From assembly GCA_025174535.1 (NCBI GenBank), contig JALBUN010000022.1:248001-312000 (forward strand): DNA of 64,000 nucleotides, in the 5' to 3' direction. This DNA is from Cantharellus purpuraceus (taxonomy: Eukaryota; Basidiomycota; Agaricomycetes; Cantharellales; Hydnaceae). Under the pieces are notes generated by a model that was not told the origin of the DNA, did no database searches, and worked only from the letters and a program-made list of their open reading frames with translations. The translations under genes and the position numbers were made by a program. Positions 41,379 to 53,821 of this stretch are shown here, piece by piece (the stretch's first letter is position 1; each line of letters starts with the position of its first letter).

Positions 41379-43552
41379 CTAATTCTCCTCAGCTCCTTCA
41401 AAGTCTGCTTTCATGATGCTGGCATTTCCGAATTTCGCCTTGCCCTCTCTGCTTATTCTTGCCATCTCCTTCTCCCAAACGTGTCTCACCTCCTCCTCTC
41501 TCACGTCTACTGCAGCGCCGTCGATGTTCCCATTGCCAGGGGAACCTACTAGGCCCCTTACGAGCTCTTCTGTTCTGACCCCGCTTGCGATGTTAACAAC
41601 CTGTACACTCCCCTTGGTCTTGGAGCCAAAGCCACGACCCTGCGTGAGCTCTACGAGACCGTTGCCCTCCAAGAGGCCGATCAAATCGGTAAATTCTGTC
41701 CTGCCGACCCCACAGAACGCCGCGTCTGCACCTCTGTTCAGGACTGTGGCGTAGAAACCATGCAGAGCTGTGACGTCAATTGTTGGTGGTGCGCCATCAC
41801 CTGGAGCTGACAGATGGTTGTATTTTTCTTTAAACGTGCTCGAAACGCTGGAGCTCGACCCTGAGAGAGAAAGACCTGCTATGATACGTCGTGTGGCTAA
41901 TAAGAGTGCTGCCAACGCAAACCTGGCTTGAAGGCCAAGGTTTCGAACTCTGGTGACAGTCTCTGCGCCGGTCTTGCCTGAAGAGGTGCTTATACTCGCA
42001 TGAGATGCCTTCAACGCTGCGAGGGTATGTGCAGGTGTGACTGTTATGGCTGAAGACAAATGGTTTCCTGCCACTGCAAGGTCTAGAGAGCGACGAGCGA
42101 CGGAAAACACAGTGCGAATGTCGCCTGTCTGACCGGCGATCTTCATAGTAAGTAATGCAAGAGTGGCTGGAGTAAACAATTTAGCGGTGGTAGGGCAGCT
42201 TGACAGAGTGGCGAGCCGAGCACTGAGGATGGCTTTCATCTGAGCGGCAGTATAAGGCTCGAAATGAATTGTTCGAGTGTGGGATGAGGGTTTGGCATGG
42301 GTGAGTGTATGTGTGTTGGAGATGCCAATGACCCGAAGACAATCCCGCGTTTGTGGAGCAGCAGCAATGGCAAACAACTGAGAGACAGATGGCGAAGTTG
42401 GGGTCGATGTGGCAAGGTGATCTATCTCGTCCAGTACAAGAACACTAGGGTGAAACTGTGAGCACATATCTCATGAATTAAGCACCATTTCGAACCATTT
42501 TCTACCGGAAAATAATTTGCTGAATCGCTGGCTCCAGTCATTCTTGGTTGGACTTCCACGCTTAGTTTCTTTGGATAGACAAAGTCCATCCACACAGCGT
42601 TCCCAGACACCCAAAAGTCCATCTTTGACACCGAGAGCCATGCAGTTTATGTTGATGACATGTATAGAGAAATGGCTTGCATCCTTGTCTTTTACGAATG
42701 GTGGCGACGAAAGAATCTGGTTGACGAGAGCTGTTTTCCCCGTGCCTGGCGCGCCAGAAACATACAGGCTGGAAAAATTGTCCAAAGACGGTTGGTCGGA
42801 GACGAAGGGTGAGAGAAAATCTAGAATTTGGGACCTTTCCTGTTCACGTCCAATCAAAGGTTCTATTTCATACCCTTGAGGACGAAGCAACGCGCGGGCC
42901 TGAGTGTAAAGTGAAGTAGGCTTTTTCTGCGCGTCCTGAATAAGCTGTGGTGAGGGTATCAATTCGGGGGTAGGAGGAGGTGTTGTGAGAGATAGGCGAG
43001 ACAAGCCTCGTGAAGGGGTATTGGCGGGGGATTGTACTTGACCAATCTGTTCTGAGATAGGGAAATCAGCCATGCTTGATGAGTTTCTAGCGCACGGTCG
43101 TGCAGGAGTTCTACGGCGAGAAACTGAAGAGACAGAGGCGACATTTATGTGAGTCCTCACCTAAATATGTGCACTTTCGACTCACCTGGCGTGTAACGTG
43201 AAGCTTGTATAGAAGCGCGTCTGGAAGCACGCAGGGCTCTGGGTGTTACAGTGCTTGCCTGGCTGACAGTGTCTGAGGTCGAATTCGGAGAGGACGAGTT
43301 GGCAGACGTGCTTGCTGGGGTTAGAGGGCCAAAAGCGGGAATGGGTGGAATATTCTCCTTGTTGCTGTCGTCGTCGTGATCAATTTCTGTGGAGTTTCCC
43401 TTGACGCGTTTTGGATTTGGAGTGGGGGCCGGTGAGAGAAGTTCACGCGTGATGCGACGCGTCTTGTACGCTGGAGTCTGAGGGCGCGAAGGGGAAGGCG
43501 AGGACAGATAAGAGCCGGATCGTGGTCGCTTTCCGAGGACTTGACGCGACAT
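41379..43552 (-). CDS. CDC6: Cdc6-type replication initiation factor
   Basis: AAA+ ATPase that works with ORC to load the MCM helicase at origins. Start MSRQVLGKRPRSGS. The N-terminal region is rich in S/T-P sites (SPSPSRPQTP, SPAPTPNP), likely CDK targets. Then come IGREQERSQIL, Walker A SGAPGTGKTALV, Walker B VLVLDEIDHL, sensor 1 VIGISNTHTL and sensor 2 GQTGDIRTVFSVARRSLD. A winged-helix end (FYATVLNRG, EFTDLIGLLEGNGLVEL) closes the protein. The first intron (GTGAGTCG to TCTTCAG) joins RYTP to VSRRRTP. The intron just before Walker B must be very short (~30-36 nt) to keep frame; its border is uncertain. TCACGTGA lies ~108 bp upstream. Confidence 0.88.
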
Positions 43553-43659
43553 TGCTGTGGCGTTGAGGTTGCTGTGGGTCAAAGTTAGTGGAGATGATGG
43601 TTCCAAGGTAAAGACAAGTTCAGCCTCCGCCAAGCGCAAACAAATAGTTTGGGACACGG

Positions 43660-43667
43660 TCACGTGA
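43660..43667. promoter_or_regulatory. TCACGTGA box upstream of Cdc6
   Basis: Perfect palindromic octamer ~108 bp before the Cdc6 start codon. The same core lies ~110 bp before P450 copy 2. Candidate bHLH (Cbf1-type) site. Confidence 0.45.
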
Positions 43668-43972
43668 CGGTGGCTTCGTGTCGCGTCATGCTTTGACGGG
43701 CTAAGCTTTACACTCAACTTGCTTCCAGATCCGCTATGCGTAACTGGTCAAGAAACTTATGATAATTAGACTCAGGAGAGCAATCGCCAACTCAACATTA
43801 ACACAGTTTCTCCCAGGATATGTATCAGCCAGCTATAATTTCTACAGCAAATACGAACCGATTCATCCCTCAGATAAGGGCCTATCGCATAACAACTGAC
43901 TGATTCACTTTTTTTCACATCGGAGTGCGTGCAGGCAAGCACTTTGATCCAAAGCCACTCTTATAAATTTCT

Positions 43973-46900
43973 CGGTAAAAGCAACGTTGTAGTTACTCAT
44001 AGTAACTTATGTTAAAACAAATAGTGTCCTTCCAAAAAACATGAAATGTGCTTCTACTGCAGAGAAGGATCCAAAGTATTGTAGATCGGACTATTTGCTG
44101 TCATCAGTATGTGGACATGACTGATCTAGAAGACTGACCAAAGCTGGCTCCAAGCCGCGCTGGTGATGACGGATCGGTTACCCGAGCGCTGGGCGGCTGG
44201 CGCTTCACCAAATATGACAGCAAGGCCGCTGCGATGAGGCCTTCGTAAAAACCCAAGAAATCCAATACAAATACACTCACGCTTCTAAGTGCCAGCTAAT
44301 GTGGCTATAAGATAACGCAGCGGTCATAACGATGGTCTAGTTTAGGATTCTCACGTTACGTACCAATGCAAGAACCTGTTCATGGTACCTTAACTCAGCC
44401 ACTTGAGATGAGATGTCCAAACGACTCACCAGGGACCTGGGTTACTAGTAAAGAACCGGAAGGTGGTGTTACCTCCATTGACAGCGACGACATCTCTGGG
44501 GATGTATGTTGATCAGTTTATTATACCAGTCTCAAACCATCTTGACAGACCGTCGCGGTGGCTAATGATACATATGTCAGGGATAAACGAAGAGAACGAA
44601 TCTAAATGAGACCTCACGTTTTTGAAATTAGTGACATTGGAGTTGGTGGACCTGATTACGTCGAATGCATGCCCATGGAGGTGGATCGGATGCTGGATGC
44701 GCACATTCTTAAAAGGGCTTACTGTACGGCAATGGAAGATGAAAGACATACAGCACCACCCCCAGGAATTGTAACCTCAACAATAGCATTTCGTGGGAGC
44801 AATACCATGTTCTCGTGTGGCAAAAAGTCATTGGGAGATGATGCGCCGCTGAGAATCTGTAGCAGAGCGGGAACGGCAGGAGGTTCAAAGGAGATACCAT
44901 TGATTTCAAAATATGGGAAGTTTGGCTATAATGGTGTTAAAGCACGTTTATAATATCTTCAAACAATTTCTCACCGCAGAAATAACCATATCAAAAGAAA
45001 AATCGGGAGGTACATCGCCACCTGGGGAGCCTGGATTGATGAGGGCCTGCATGCATGTCAGCAGAGTGATTGAAATAGATATCAGAACGACATACAGCTA
45101 GATCCTGCTCGAGAAGAAGATCAGTAGCGGTCGAATTTGTCGAGCCATCGGGTTCCGCATCGGGTGCCCCAGCGTATCGGAGAATAGCCAGTGTAAGATT
45201 GGGATTTACTACCCAGATCCCCTTCCATGAGTCTTGTGTAACGTGATGCACTATTGCAAGTCTTACGGTTGGGATTTCCTGCAGAGCCTCCTGTGCCGCC
45301 TGTTGGGGGAGCACGAATCCCTGGAGATCAACGTAGTATGATGAGATTGAAACAACAACATGGGGAAATTGAGGGGAACGTACAGTAATTGGCCACGGGT
45401 TGATTCGCAGTGAGCTACCAATCGTAATATTAACAACTGATAGCACAAATTGCCACAGGCCTAGCTTACGACAGCAGAATATCTCTGGCCTGAATGTAGC
45501 ATGAGCCTTCAATCTTTGAAATAATGCCAAACCAAATGCTTACCGATGAATATATCAAAGGAGCCAACGGTGTGAGGTACGTGCGCATTCCCGTCAGCCT
45601 CGCTGTAACATGGATAAGATGAGTCGTCAGACAACTAGACGGGTTCTTACATGATCGTGAGATTGTGTTTGTCAATGGAAACCGTGAAAAATGGCCGGCA
45701 AGCGATGTTTATAAACTGTGAAGATTACTGTCAGTGGCAACAAATGGGAAATACAGGATAAAAGGACCCTGAGACGGTAGCGCTTCCCAGCTACGACGTT
45801 GACCACGGCGAATGGAGTCTCCGGACCACCTACGTATCTTCCTTTTCCCTATAAAACCACATCGTTTCGGCAGTTAAATTAAAGCAATAATACACTTACA
45901 TTGATAGTTCCTGCATCTGGAATGGGAACAACGGCATCGTTGAAAAACTGTTGTTGGAGAGCTGGGGCTGGGTTATGGTAGTAATCGGCGAGCTGGATTA
46001 TGGTGGATTCTGATATAGCGTTGAGTAACATTCCTGACATGAACAATTTCCATACCATCATCAACATCATACAGAGATGCCTGTGGATCATCGGGATCTA
46101 ATTGATCAAATCATTAGCGTTGTTCCATGTTCGACCGAGGCATACACACACCATAGATGATAAAAGCACCACGCAGTCCGTCGCAATACTGAGTGGAGAG
46201 ATGGCTGTGATACTAAAAAAGTGGGAAATTATTACAGATTCAAGCCAAATAGAGTTCTCACGAACCCAATAAGTTCCTGCGTCGCATTGTAAGTAAACTG
46301 GCGGAGTGCTGTAGAGAATTCGTTTTTGAACACTGACCAGTCTGCCCGGCGAGTTGAAAGTCATAAAGGAAGGTTTGGTTCGGAGAAATTGGACACTGAA
46401 TCACAACAAATTAATAACCAGAGATTCGGAATTTCAGAACGAAAGCACCTGAGTGACCATGGCCGGTCCGTCATTTCCTGCAGACCTGGCTTGGAAGATA
46501 CCATGCCAGTGCTATCATGAGGTTAATGATGTACTAGGCATATAATTGTTCATGTGTTACGAACAATTGAGGTGCTCCGGCGCATCGTCGGGTTGGTGAG
46601 TGAAGCCGTGACATTAATCTAGTTAAGATAGATTATTGGCATAAATCGGCATCCCGTGTTGGGGGAGAAACGGACCTAATGCCCATCCGGATATGAGAAT
46701 GTATGCGATACGGTACAACTGCTATAGAACTTACCTGGACATGGTCACCCTTGGTAAATTTGAGCACAGGACCTGGAAAGGTGCCATTTGCAAGGACACC
46801 ACTTGTATGAAACCCATCATTGTCTACTTTGCACGAGAACAGAGAAAGGTGATAGACGTACATTCTCTCAAATCCATCAGCACTCATGGCCGCATTAACG

Positions 46901-47105
46901 ACAGGTAGTTGAGTTGGCACCGTCGCACCGTAGGTAGACCCAACGGTGCACAAGCCCAGGGTAAGCATAAAAAGGCGAAGCAGTGCCATGCTGGAGATGG
47001 CACGAATACGGTTTTGAGTCGTCGAAGTTGTACCATTCTTATAGCTACCTGTTGGCAGACTTGACGCAAAGAGCCATAAAGGTGTTTGTTGTGATGCTGT
47101 GAAGC
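43973..47105. repeat. Segmental duplication, copy 2 (laccase block)
   Basis: Duplicate of 5324-8463 in the same orientation. Differences are scattered single bases and small indels, in introns and exons alike. Left flank is the Cdc6 upstream region; right flank runs into GC-rich sequence and gypsy. Confidence 0.85.
44126..46989 (-). CDS. Laccase (multicopper oxidase), copy 2
   Basis: Same exon plan as the laccase at 5.5-8.3 kb, with all splice sites I checked kept and the frame open from ATG 46989 to TAG 44126-44128. L1 (HWHGIFQ), L2 (YHSHLSTQYCDGLRG) and L3 (HPIHLHGHAFDV) match. In L4 it reads HCHISWHLEA: the conserved Asp of HCHIDWH is Ser. Near residue 330 it reads HSWKGIWVVNPN where copy 1 has WLMEGICVVNPN; compensating indels make a local frame change, and copy 2 looks closer to the usual form. 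Probably a secreted oxidase, but activity is open because of the Asp-to-Ser change. Confidence 0.85.
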
Positions 47106-47616
47106 AACGGACATCAGGGAATAGGATCCTGGCATCACAGCTACCTCGGCCGTGTCTGTAAGGCCGAAAAGTGCCGAGCGTGTGACATAGCTAACTACAT
47201 GACGTATGGTATGCACTGATCACCCCTCGGGCAACAGATTTATATTCCTGCAGGCACCGGCATTGTATCGGTTTTCTCGGCCCCCGGGCATTCGTGGCTA
47301 GTGATGGGCATGGCCCGGCCCCAAGCCGTGCGCCGAGCCAAGCCGAGCCACAGCCATGGGCGACAGACGGCCCGTGATCTGAGCAAGCCGTGAACCCTGG
47401 CCTGAGGTGGTTGCATAATCAAATTCTTTTCTCTCCTATTCGGTCGTCTTGGGAGACTGAGTCACATTCCAGTCTCATGTGTGGGTGAACTGAAGTCCCA
47501 TGCTCAGTTGTAAATCTTTGCAGTTACTCCTTGCTCCCATGTTCACCTACTCCTGCCTTTGAGTTGATCTGGTTGTTGGGTGAACTGAAGCCTTGTGTTC
47601 AGTTGTAAATCCTAAA
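47106..47616. other. Intergenic and repeat remnants
   Basis: A GC-rich stretch near 47270-47420 (GGCCCGGCCCCAAGCC and similar). Then a twice-repeated GGGTGAACTGAAG...CAGTTGTAAATC unit (47481-47515 and 47578-47610) abuts the truncated gypsy chromodomain. No gene recognised. Confidence 0.4.
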
Positions 47617-50600
47617 GGCCTTACCCTCCAGTCCATTTGACTAAGTACTGGAGCTTGCACTTGTATCGACGGTCGATCTTCAAGTCCAGGATCTCAGAGA
47701 TCTCATATTCATTGTCTCCTTCGATGATGATCGGGGGAGGTGGAGATTGCATGTGACTGGAGATCTCGTTTGTGGTAGTGGGTTCGAGCATTGATATATG
47801 GAAGACCGGATGAACTGCTCGGAAGTGGTCCAGAAGTTGGAGGGTGAAGGACCTGCTGCCTGCATGAGCAATGACCTCATAAGGACCTAAGTATTTCTCG
47901 GAGAGTTTCTTCAATGGACGGGTGGTCCGGAAGTGTTTGGCCTTAACGAATACTTTGTCTCCGATTTGCAGGTCTGGAGCCAGAATGCGGCGTCGGCCTG
48001 CAGAGACTTGATATTGTTTCTGGGCATTGGAGATGGTCTCTCGGAGATGTTGGTGTAGTTGATCGAGGTCGGTTACAAATTGGCGGACTTTGGTGGAGGC
48101 AAGTTCTTTCTCAGGGTGGATGGAGATGTTCGGATGGTAGCCTTTATTAGCAAAGAACGGAGAGATGGCAGTAGTCGTGTTTGGCGCGTTGTTGTATGCA
48201 AACTCTGCTATTGGAAGTAGGTCAGCCCAGTTGTCTTGTTGATAGTTACAATAGATTCGGAGATATTGTTCCAGGGACTGATTCATTCGTTCTGTTCGTC
48301 CGTCTCCTTCAGGGTGGTATCCGGAGATGAAATGAAGCTTCATGTCGAGAGCCTTTCCTAATGTGGGGAAGAAGGAGGACATGAACTCCGAGCCCCGATC
48401 GGATGTGACATGCGATGGGACTCCGTGTTTAGAGAATACGTGGAGAACAAACAACTTAGCTAGTGAGGCAGAGGTGATGGTGTCATGCGTCGGAATGAAT
48501 AGTGACTGTTTAGTGAACCTGTCGACAATCACAAGTATGGTGTCATATCCGAGCAATGGGGGGAGCTTCTCTATGAAATCCATGGTTGCTCCAGGATCGG
48601 AAGTTGCTTAAGCGTTCCGTAGGGTTTGTGCCTTTGCGATTTCGAGCGCATACATGTGGTGCAGGAGTTACAGTAGTGTTGAATGTATTCCCGCATTTTT
48701 GGCCATACATAGTCTTGTCGGATTAATCCTTGTGTGCGATTTTGCCCAAAATGGCCAGAGATCAGGTGATCATGATAATACTGCAAAACTTGGAGTCAGA
48801 GGCCATTGGCGTCGGGGACGTATATCCGGTCGTTGTGTCGGAGGTGTCCTTTGGGGTCAAGTGACCATTTCAGATTGGAAGGGTTGTCCAAGTGTTTAAC
48901 TGCAACAGGATCAGATCGGAGAGATGTGTGGATGTCGGAGCGGAGTTGGTCGATGTCCATAATGGTGACAGCTCAGAGAGTGGGAGTCATGAGGGTGGAT
49001 GCTCGTAGGGACAATGCCAGCTGCTTGTTAGTGAACACAGGATGAAAGTTGTGTGGGTTTACAGTGGCATAGTCGCTATTTCCCTCTTTAGGGTAGACGT
49101 CCCAGCGTCTAGTTAACGTGTCAGGCTTTGCTCCGAGTTGACCAGGATGGAAATGGATAATGAGATTGAACTGAGATAGGTACTCGGACCATTGGACCTG
49201 TCTCTGGGTGAGCAGTTTCGTTGTGGAGAAGTATTCCAAGTTCTTGTGGTCCGTTATGACGTCCACCGGATTGGAGGGACCTTCAAGGTAGTGTCTCCAT
49301 ATCCGGAAGGCTTCATATATGGCAAGGAGCTCTTTGTCATGGACATCATAGTTCAGTTCAGGGGGCGTAAATGTACACAAGTGAAAAGCGATCGGGTGGA
49401 CTTGTCTGTCGTCCGGAGAGATAATGGACAGGATCGCAGCGAGTGCATAGTCGGAGGCATCGGTCTCTAATAGGATAGGAACGTCTGGAACCCAATGAGT
49501 CAGTATCAGAGCGGAAGTAAAGGCCTTCTTCAAGGTCTCAAAGCTCTGTCTACATTCATCAGTGAAATTCCATTGGGTACCCTTCCTAGTAAGTCGGGTG
49601 AGCGGAACGGTGATATCAGAGTAGCCGTGAATGAAGCGGCAGTAGAAGTTGGCGAACCCTAGGAAGGACTGTACATCCTTGACTTTCTGGGGTTCTGGCC
49701 ATTCCTGTATGGCTTTGATTTTGTCATCAGACATTGTCAATCCTGCCAGGGAGAGGATATAGCCTAGGTATTCGACCAAGTCGGAGTGGAATTCACATTT
49801 GTCAGCACGGGTGAAGAGGCCATGCTTTCGGAGATGTTGGAGTACCTCTCGGACATGTGTCCAATGTTCTTCTTCATTGTCCAAATATACCAGAATGTCG
49901 TCTAAGTAAACGAGGATGGTCACATTGAGGAGGTCGGCGAAGGTATCATTCATGAACCTCTGGAAGGCGGCCGGTGCATTGGTTAGTCCGAAGGGCATGA
50001 CGCACCACTCGAAAGATCCATATTGTGTGCGGAAGGTCATTTTCCATTCGTCGCCTTCTCGGATGCGGACTAGATGGTAGGCATGTCAGAGATCTATTTT
50101 GGAATAGATCTTAGCCTTTTGAGGACTCTCGAGTAGGTCCGCGGTGCGGGGTATCAGGTATCGGTCTTTCTTGGTGATCTTGTTGAGTCCACGGAAGTTG
50201 ACGCATAGACAGAGTGATCCATCTTTTTTGCAGACAAATAGGACCAGAGCTCCATGAGGAGATAGGGATGGGTGGATGAAGCCTGTGGCCAAGTTCTCAT
50301 CTATGAATGTTCAGAGAGTCAGTAGCTCTTTTTGGGATAGCGAGTAGATAGGACCAAGTGGAGGGGTGGAGTTGTCATCCAGTTTGATCTTGAGATTGTA
50401 TGGTCGGTGTTCTGCTAGGGAGTCGGCTTTAGACTTGCTGAACATGTCGGCGAACTCATGATACTCCTTGGGTACCATAGAGAGGTCCGGTGGAGTTGAT
50501 CGGGCAGAACGAGCTGCGAGGAATATCGGATCGGAGAGGTGGACCTGGAATGTGTGAGAACCATCCAGTTTGCTTAGTCTGGCAAAGACCATGGCGTCCA

Positions 50601-51284
50601 CCATTGATATAAACGGAGGGGTAGATGGAATATCTATCGGAGCGGAGTCAGCAGAGGCGGAAGATAATTTTGCACCTATAGTTGCTGGTGACGTTGGGGA
50701 TGACACAGCCTGTGCTGGAGAACAGAATGTGATATGGCCCAATGCCCAGTCAATCAACGGATTGTAGCGGGTGAGCCAGTTATGTCTGAGAACCACAGAA
50801 CAGCTGGAGTCAAGCGGAGTAACATAGAATGTAAGGGTCTGGATTTCTCTGACAGAAAAACGGATAGACAGATCTATAGCTCATGAAATAACAGCATTAG
50901 TAGTGCCATCAAATAATCGGAGTGGTATTGGAGTTATGGTGTATGTATGGAGTTTATGTAAATCGGAGAAAGAGGAATCGAGGAAACAGTGAGTAGAACC
51001 GGAGTCAATTAATGCTTGAATAGCGGTATTGGGAATGGAGTCGGAGTGGACAAGGAGGGTAAGGGAGTTGGAGTGGGAAAGAGTGGATGCGTTCAGGTGG
51101 ACCTAGTTTGTCGTACAGGGAGTACCAACGCAGCCCTCAGCCTGTATGGAGGCTATAGGACTGCTTACTATTTTTTTTGGTCCGTCACTTTAGCGTCGGA
51201 CTTGTCCGTCATGGCGTTGGCGGCACGGCCCTTTGCCTTTGCTGCAGACGAGGTTGCCTTGTTGCAATCCTTGGCTTGGTGACA
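47617..51284 (-). pseudogene. Ty3/gypsy gag-pol, best-preserved copy
   Basis: From right to left: end of the gag CCHC knuckle (QAKDCNKA), protease with intact LIDSGSTHCF, RT (FRTQYGSFEWCVMPFGLTNA, YLDDILVYLDN), RNase H (ETDASDYALAAILS), integrase zinc finger (CNSCTTC) and core (VIVDRFTKQ, SDRGSEFMSSFF, HPEGDGRTERMNQ), and the start of a chromodomain (EYEISEILDLKID, LVKWTG). Defects: a TAG in the gag-protease linker, a TGA after KIYSKIDL, a TGA after STLMTPTL, and a 14-bp deletion near 48585 before MDFIEKLPP that shifts frame. The 3' end is cut in the chromodomain, the 5' end by LTR-C. Few changes, so it is fairly young. Confidence 0.92.
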
Positions 51285-51926
51285 CCAGTGTGACTAGAGT
51301 GACATACAGTGTCATCCTCTATATCTCAGTAACTGTTGATTACCAGTTCAAGGATCTTTTACAGTTGTGTAACTGTACTTGATTGCACTCGAAGTAGTGA
51401 TATTCCTGCTTTGGGCGTGAGTGTAGTATCTACCTCACGTGACTACAAATCTACAGGGTGAGATTGTCTGTCGATAGTCCTGCCATTAGTGCTCTTGTTT
51501 AAGTTACTAGTGTGTACTGCCTTTGCAGAGCATTAGAAGCTTGAACTTGTGTGAAGCAGTTGCTAGACTACTTCACACATTGCTGTTACCTGCTTCTGAG
51601 TGCCACTGGTTGGACGGTTGGATTCATCCACCTACTTCCTCTAGCCTCTAAGTGCATTCCCCTCTTTTTGGAATATCTGGACCCCTAAGCGTCCATGAAC
51701 TCTAGACTCTGGAAGTCTTATTCATTTCTTGCTGCTAAGAAACGTATTACTTTTCTGTGTATAGTCTGCATTGACCAATACAAAGGATTGTAACCAAAGT
51801 ACAAATGTTAAATCGTTTCTGGAGTTGTGCTGCAGCAGGGTTTGATATTCTTCTCAGCTGTTCATTCACAGAATTGTGGTGATTTAGAGTTTGCCCTAAC
51901 ACCATAATTTTGCAGGTTCCAAAACA
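51285..51926 (+). repeat. LTR-C fragment (3' part)
   Basis: Begins near ACACCAGTGTGACTAGAG and ends GGTTCCAAAACA, matching the second half of LTR-C (compare 60885-61526). It separates the gypsy gag knuckle from the antisense ORF copy 2. Confidence 0.7.
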
Positions 51927-53197
51927 CCTGCCTCCATCCACTGCTTTTTGGTCAGACGACCTTCCAATTCTTTCTCTGCCCCTCCTTGTACCACTAGTCA
52001 GGGCTTGACACTCCAACTCCAGGGATCGAACTTCCCATTGATCCTACACCCTCCTTTCCGACCCCGACAACGATCGCAGGACCAAAGTTGGCAAGTTGGG
52101 CCGGTAGGCCACACGCACTCCACACCCGCATCACGACATAAGTTGCAAGTTATGCTGGGCCCGCCAAATGGCTCTGTTGGAGCCAGAGCCTTGGGTGGTC
52201 CGCCCCTTCTTGCTGTGGCCTCCAAATGTTCCCTCTCCTCCTCCTTGTCCTGCTGTTCTGCTGCTGCCTTCTCCATCTCATGCTTGCGAAGCTGGATCGC
52301 CGACCTAGCAACACACAGCTCCTTCTTATGGGTTGCCAACACGTGACTCTCTGCCTTACACCATATGACCCTCCGATCCGCCTCCCACTTCTCCATATCA
52401 GCACTCAGGTATGCCTTCAATGAAAAGACCGCGATGTTGAGGTTTTTCTTGGTGGTCGCAGCGTAGAGCTCCGCCCTTTTGCGAGCCTCGACTGCAGCTA
52501 CCCAAGCCATTTCCTCGTAACAATTCGAAGTTGGATCCGGCTCCGCATCTGTTCCAACATCCACACCCACCTTGGGTTCCGCATTTGCGTTGAGCTCCAT
52601 ATTGGCATCAGGGTCCGCCTCCACCTCTGCTCTCTCCGCCTCCACTGCTTCATCTTCCTCAGCCGCACCCAACCCAAACAATGGCCGTACCTGCAGACAT
52701 AACGGCAAGTCAACCACAGTGACAGTTGTCGGGCAAGTTGTCTCCAACTGTGTAACGGAAATAATGGCGACTTCCAGGGTCCCTGTCCGTATTGGCACAC
52801 TCAGACTTCCTGGGTGGCTGGTTCCCCCTGCCCTGGTCACCTCCTCCTCTACCTCCATGGCAGCCTCTAGCTCATGCGCCTGCTCCTCCACTTCCTTCAG
52901 TCTTGTGGCCTCCATCGCTGCCACAAGTTCTTTTACCCTGCGAGCTCTCTCAGCTTTTGCCTCCTCCTCCTTCCATCTCCGTTCTGTCTCCACCGCCTCT
53001 TTCCGCCTCTGCTCCTCCTCCTTCCGTCTCCGTTCTGCCTCCTCCTCCTCCTTCCGTTCTGTCTCCTCCTCCTCCTTCCGTCTTCGTTCCGCTTCCTCTT
53101 CCTCTTTCCGTTTCCACTCCTCCTCCTCTTCTTTCCGTCAGGCCAAGAGCAGCTGCTCAAGCTCGGCCATGCTCATGCTTGCCAAAGGGTTTGACAT
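51927..53197 (-). pseudogene. Antisense Zn2Cys6-like ORF, copy 2 (pseudogene)
   Basis: Starts MSNPLASMSMAELEQLLLA, then a TGA where another copy has CGA. The coiled-coil repeat (RRWKEEE), the acidic middle and the cysteine cluster follow, with C-X2-C-X6-C-X12-C-X2-C-X6-C spacing and an extra Cys. Here the cluster keeps the basic residues (CDRCRGRKGGC) that copy 1 lost. A second stop follows KFDPWSWSVKP, and the C-terminus is cut by LTR-C. The promoter box CATATAAAAGGAGGG lies just upstream. It sits opposite to the sense of the adjacent 3' LTR-B. Confidence 0.75.
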
Positions 53198-53324
53198 CGT
53201 TGAGGATAAGACCTCAATCATACCCCTCCTTTTATATGTCTCCAGACCCCCAGTATAACTCCGACTGCGCCCAACCGTCTCACCTATTCAATCCACAGAC
53301 ATGAGGCCTCAGGGGCTTGGCCTT

Positions 53325-53338
53325 AAATGGGGAGATAC
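53325..53338 (+). other. Polypurine tract before LTR-B5
   Basis: AAATGGGGAGATAC directly before TGTTATGAC, the same as at the other LTR-B copies with internal sequence. Confidence 0.55.
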
Positions 53339-53821
53339 TGTTATGACTATATTCATTAACGTCCAGATCCCCACGCATATGAAATCTATACTCCATTTGG
53401 AAATCGCCGTCTCCATCTCCCTGTCCAATCGTCACTGCTGATTCTGCCCATCCGTCTCTGGTTCTGATTGATGCATCAGCATCACCATAGGAACCCGGAC
53501 ATCCGTCCCCATTGGACTCGGACATACTCATGCAAGGCCGTCAGCCTCGGAGACCCATCACCGGAGTAATTATTATTAGATTTCAAAATATGTATTTAAG
53601 TTGCCCAACTGGGGACTTCATTCCCCAGTTTGAATATTGAATCACGCCTAGTTCCTAAGTCCGATCCTAACTCTCTAAAGTTGTACTCCATCTCTGAAAT
53701 CTCAGACACCGGTATTAGTGAGGGTGCAGCACATAAGCTGAAGCCAAGTCTGTTCTGACCCCCACAACGCACTCCAACTCCAACCCAATCTCCGACCCTC
53801 AATTGGACCTAGTGCGTAACA
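53339..53821 (+). repeat. LTR-B (copy B5), 3' LTR
   Basis: TGTTATGACTATATTC to GTGCGTAACA, about 60 bp shorter than B2 owing to internal deletions. Inserted in LTR-C, whose 5' part continues at 53822. Confidence 0.8.

Noticed and set aside
47617..53197. Copy 2 of the Glu-rich ORF being in the same direction as pol
   Set aside because: They belong to different elements: an LTR-C fragment separates them, and the ORF is opposite to its own LTR-B5.
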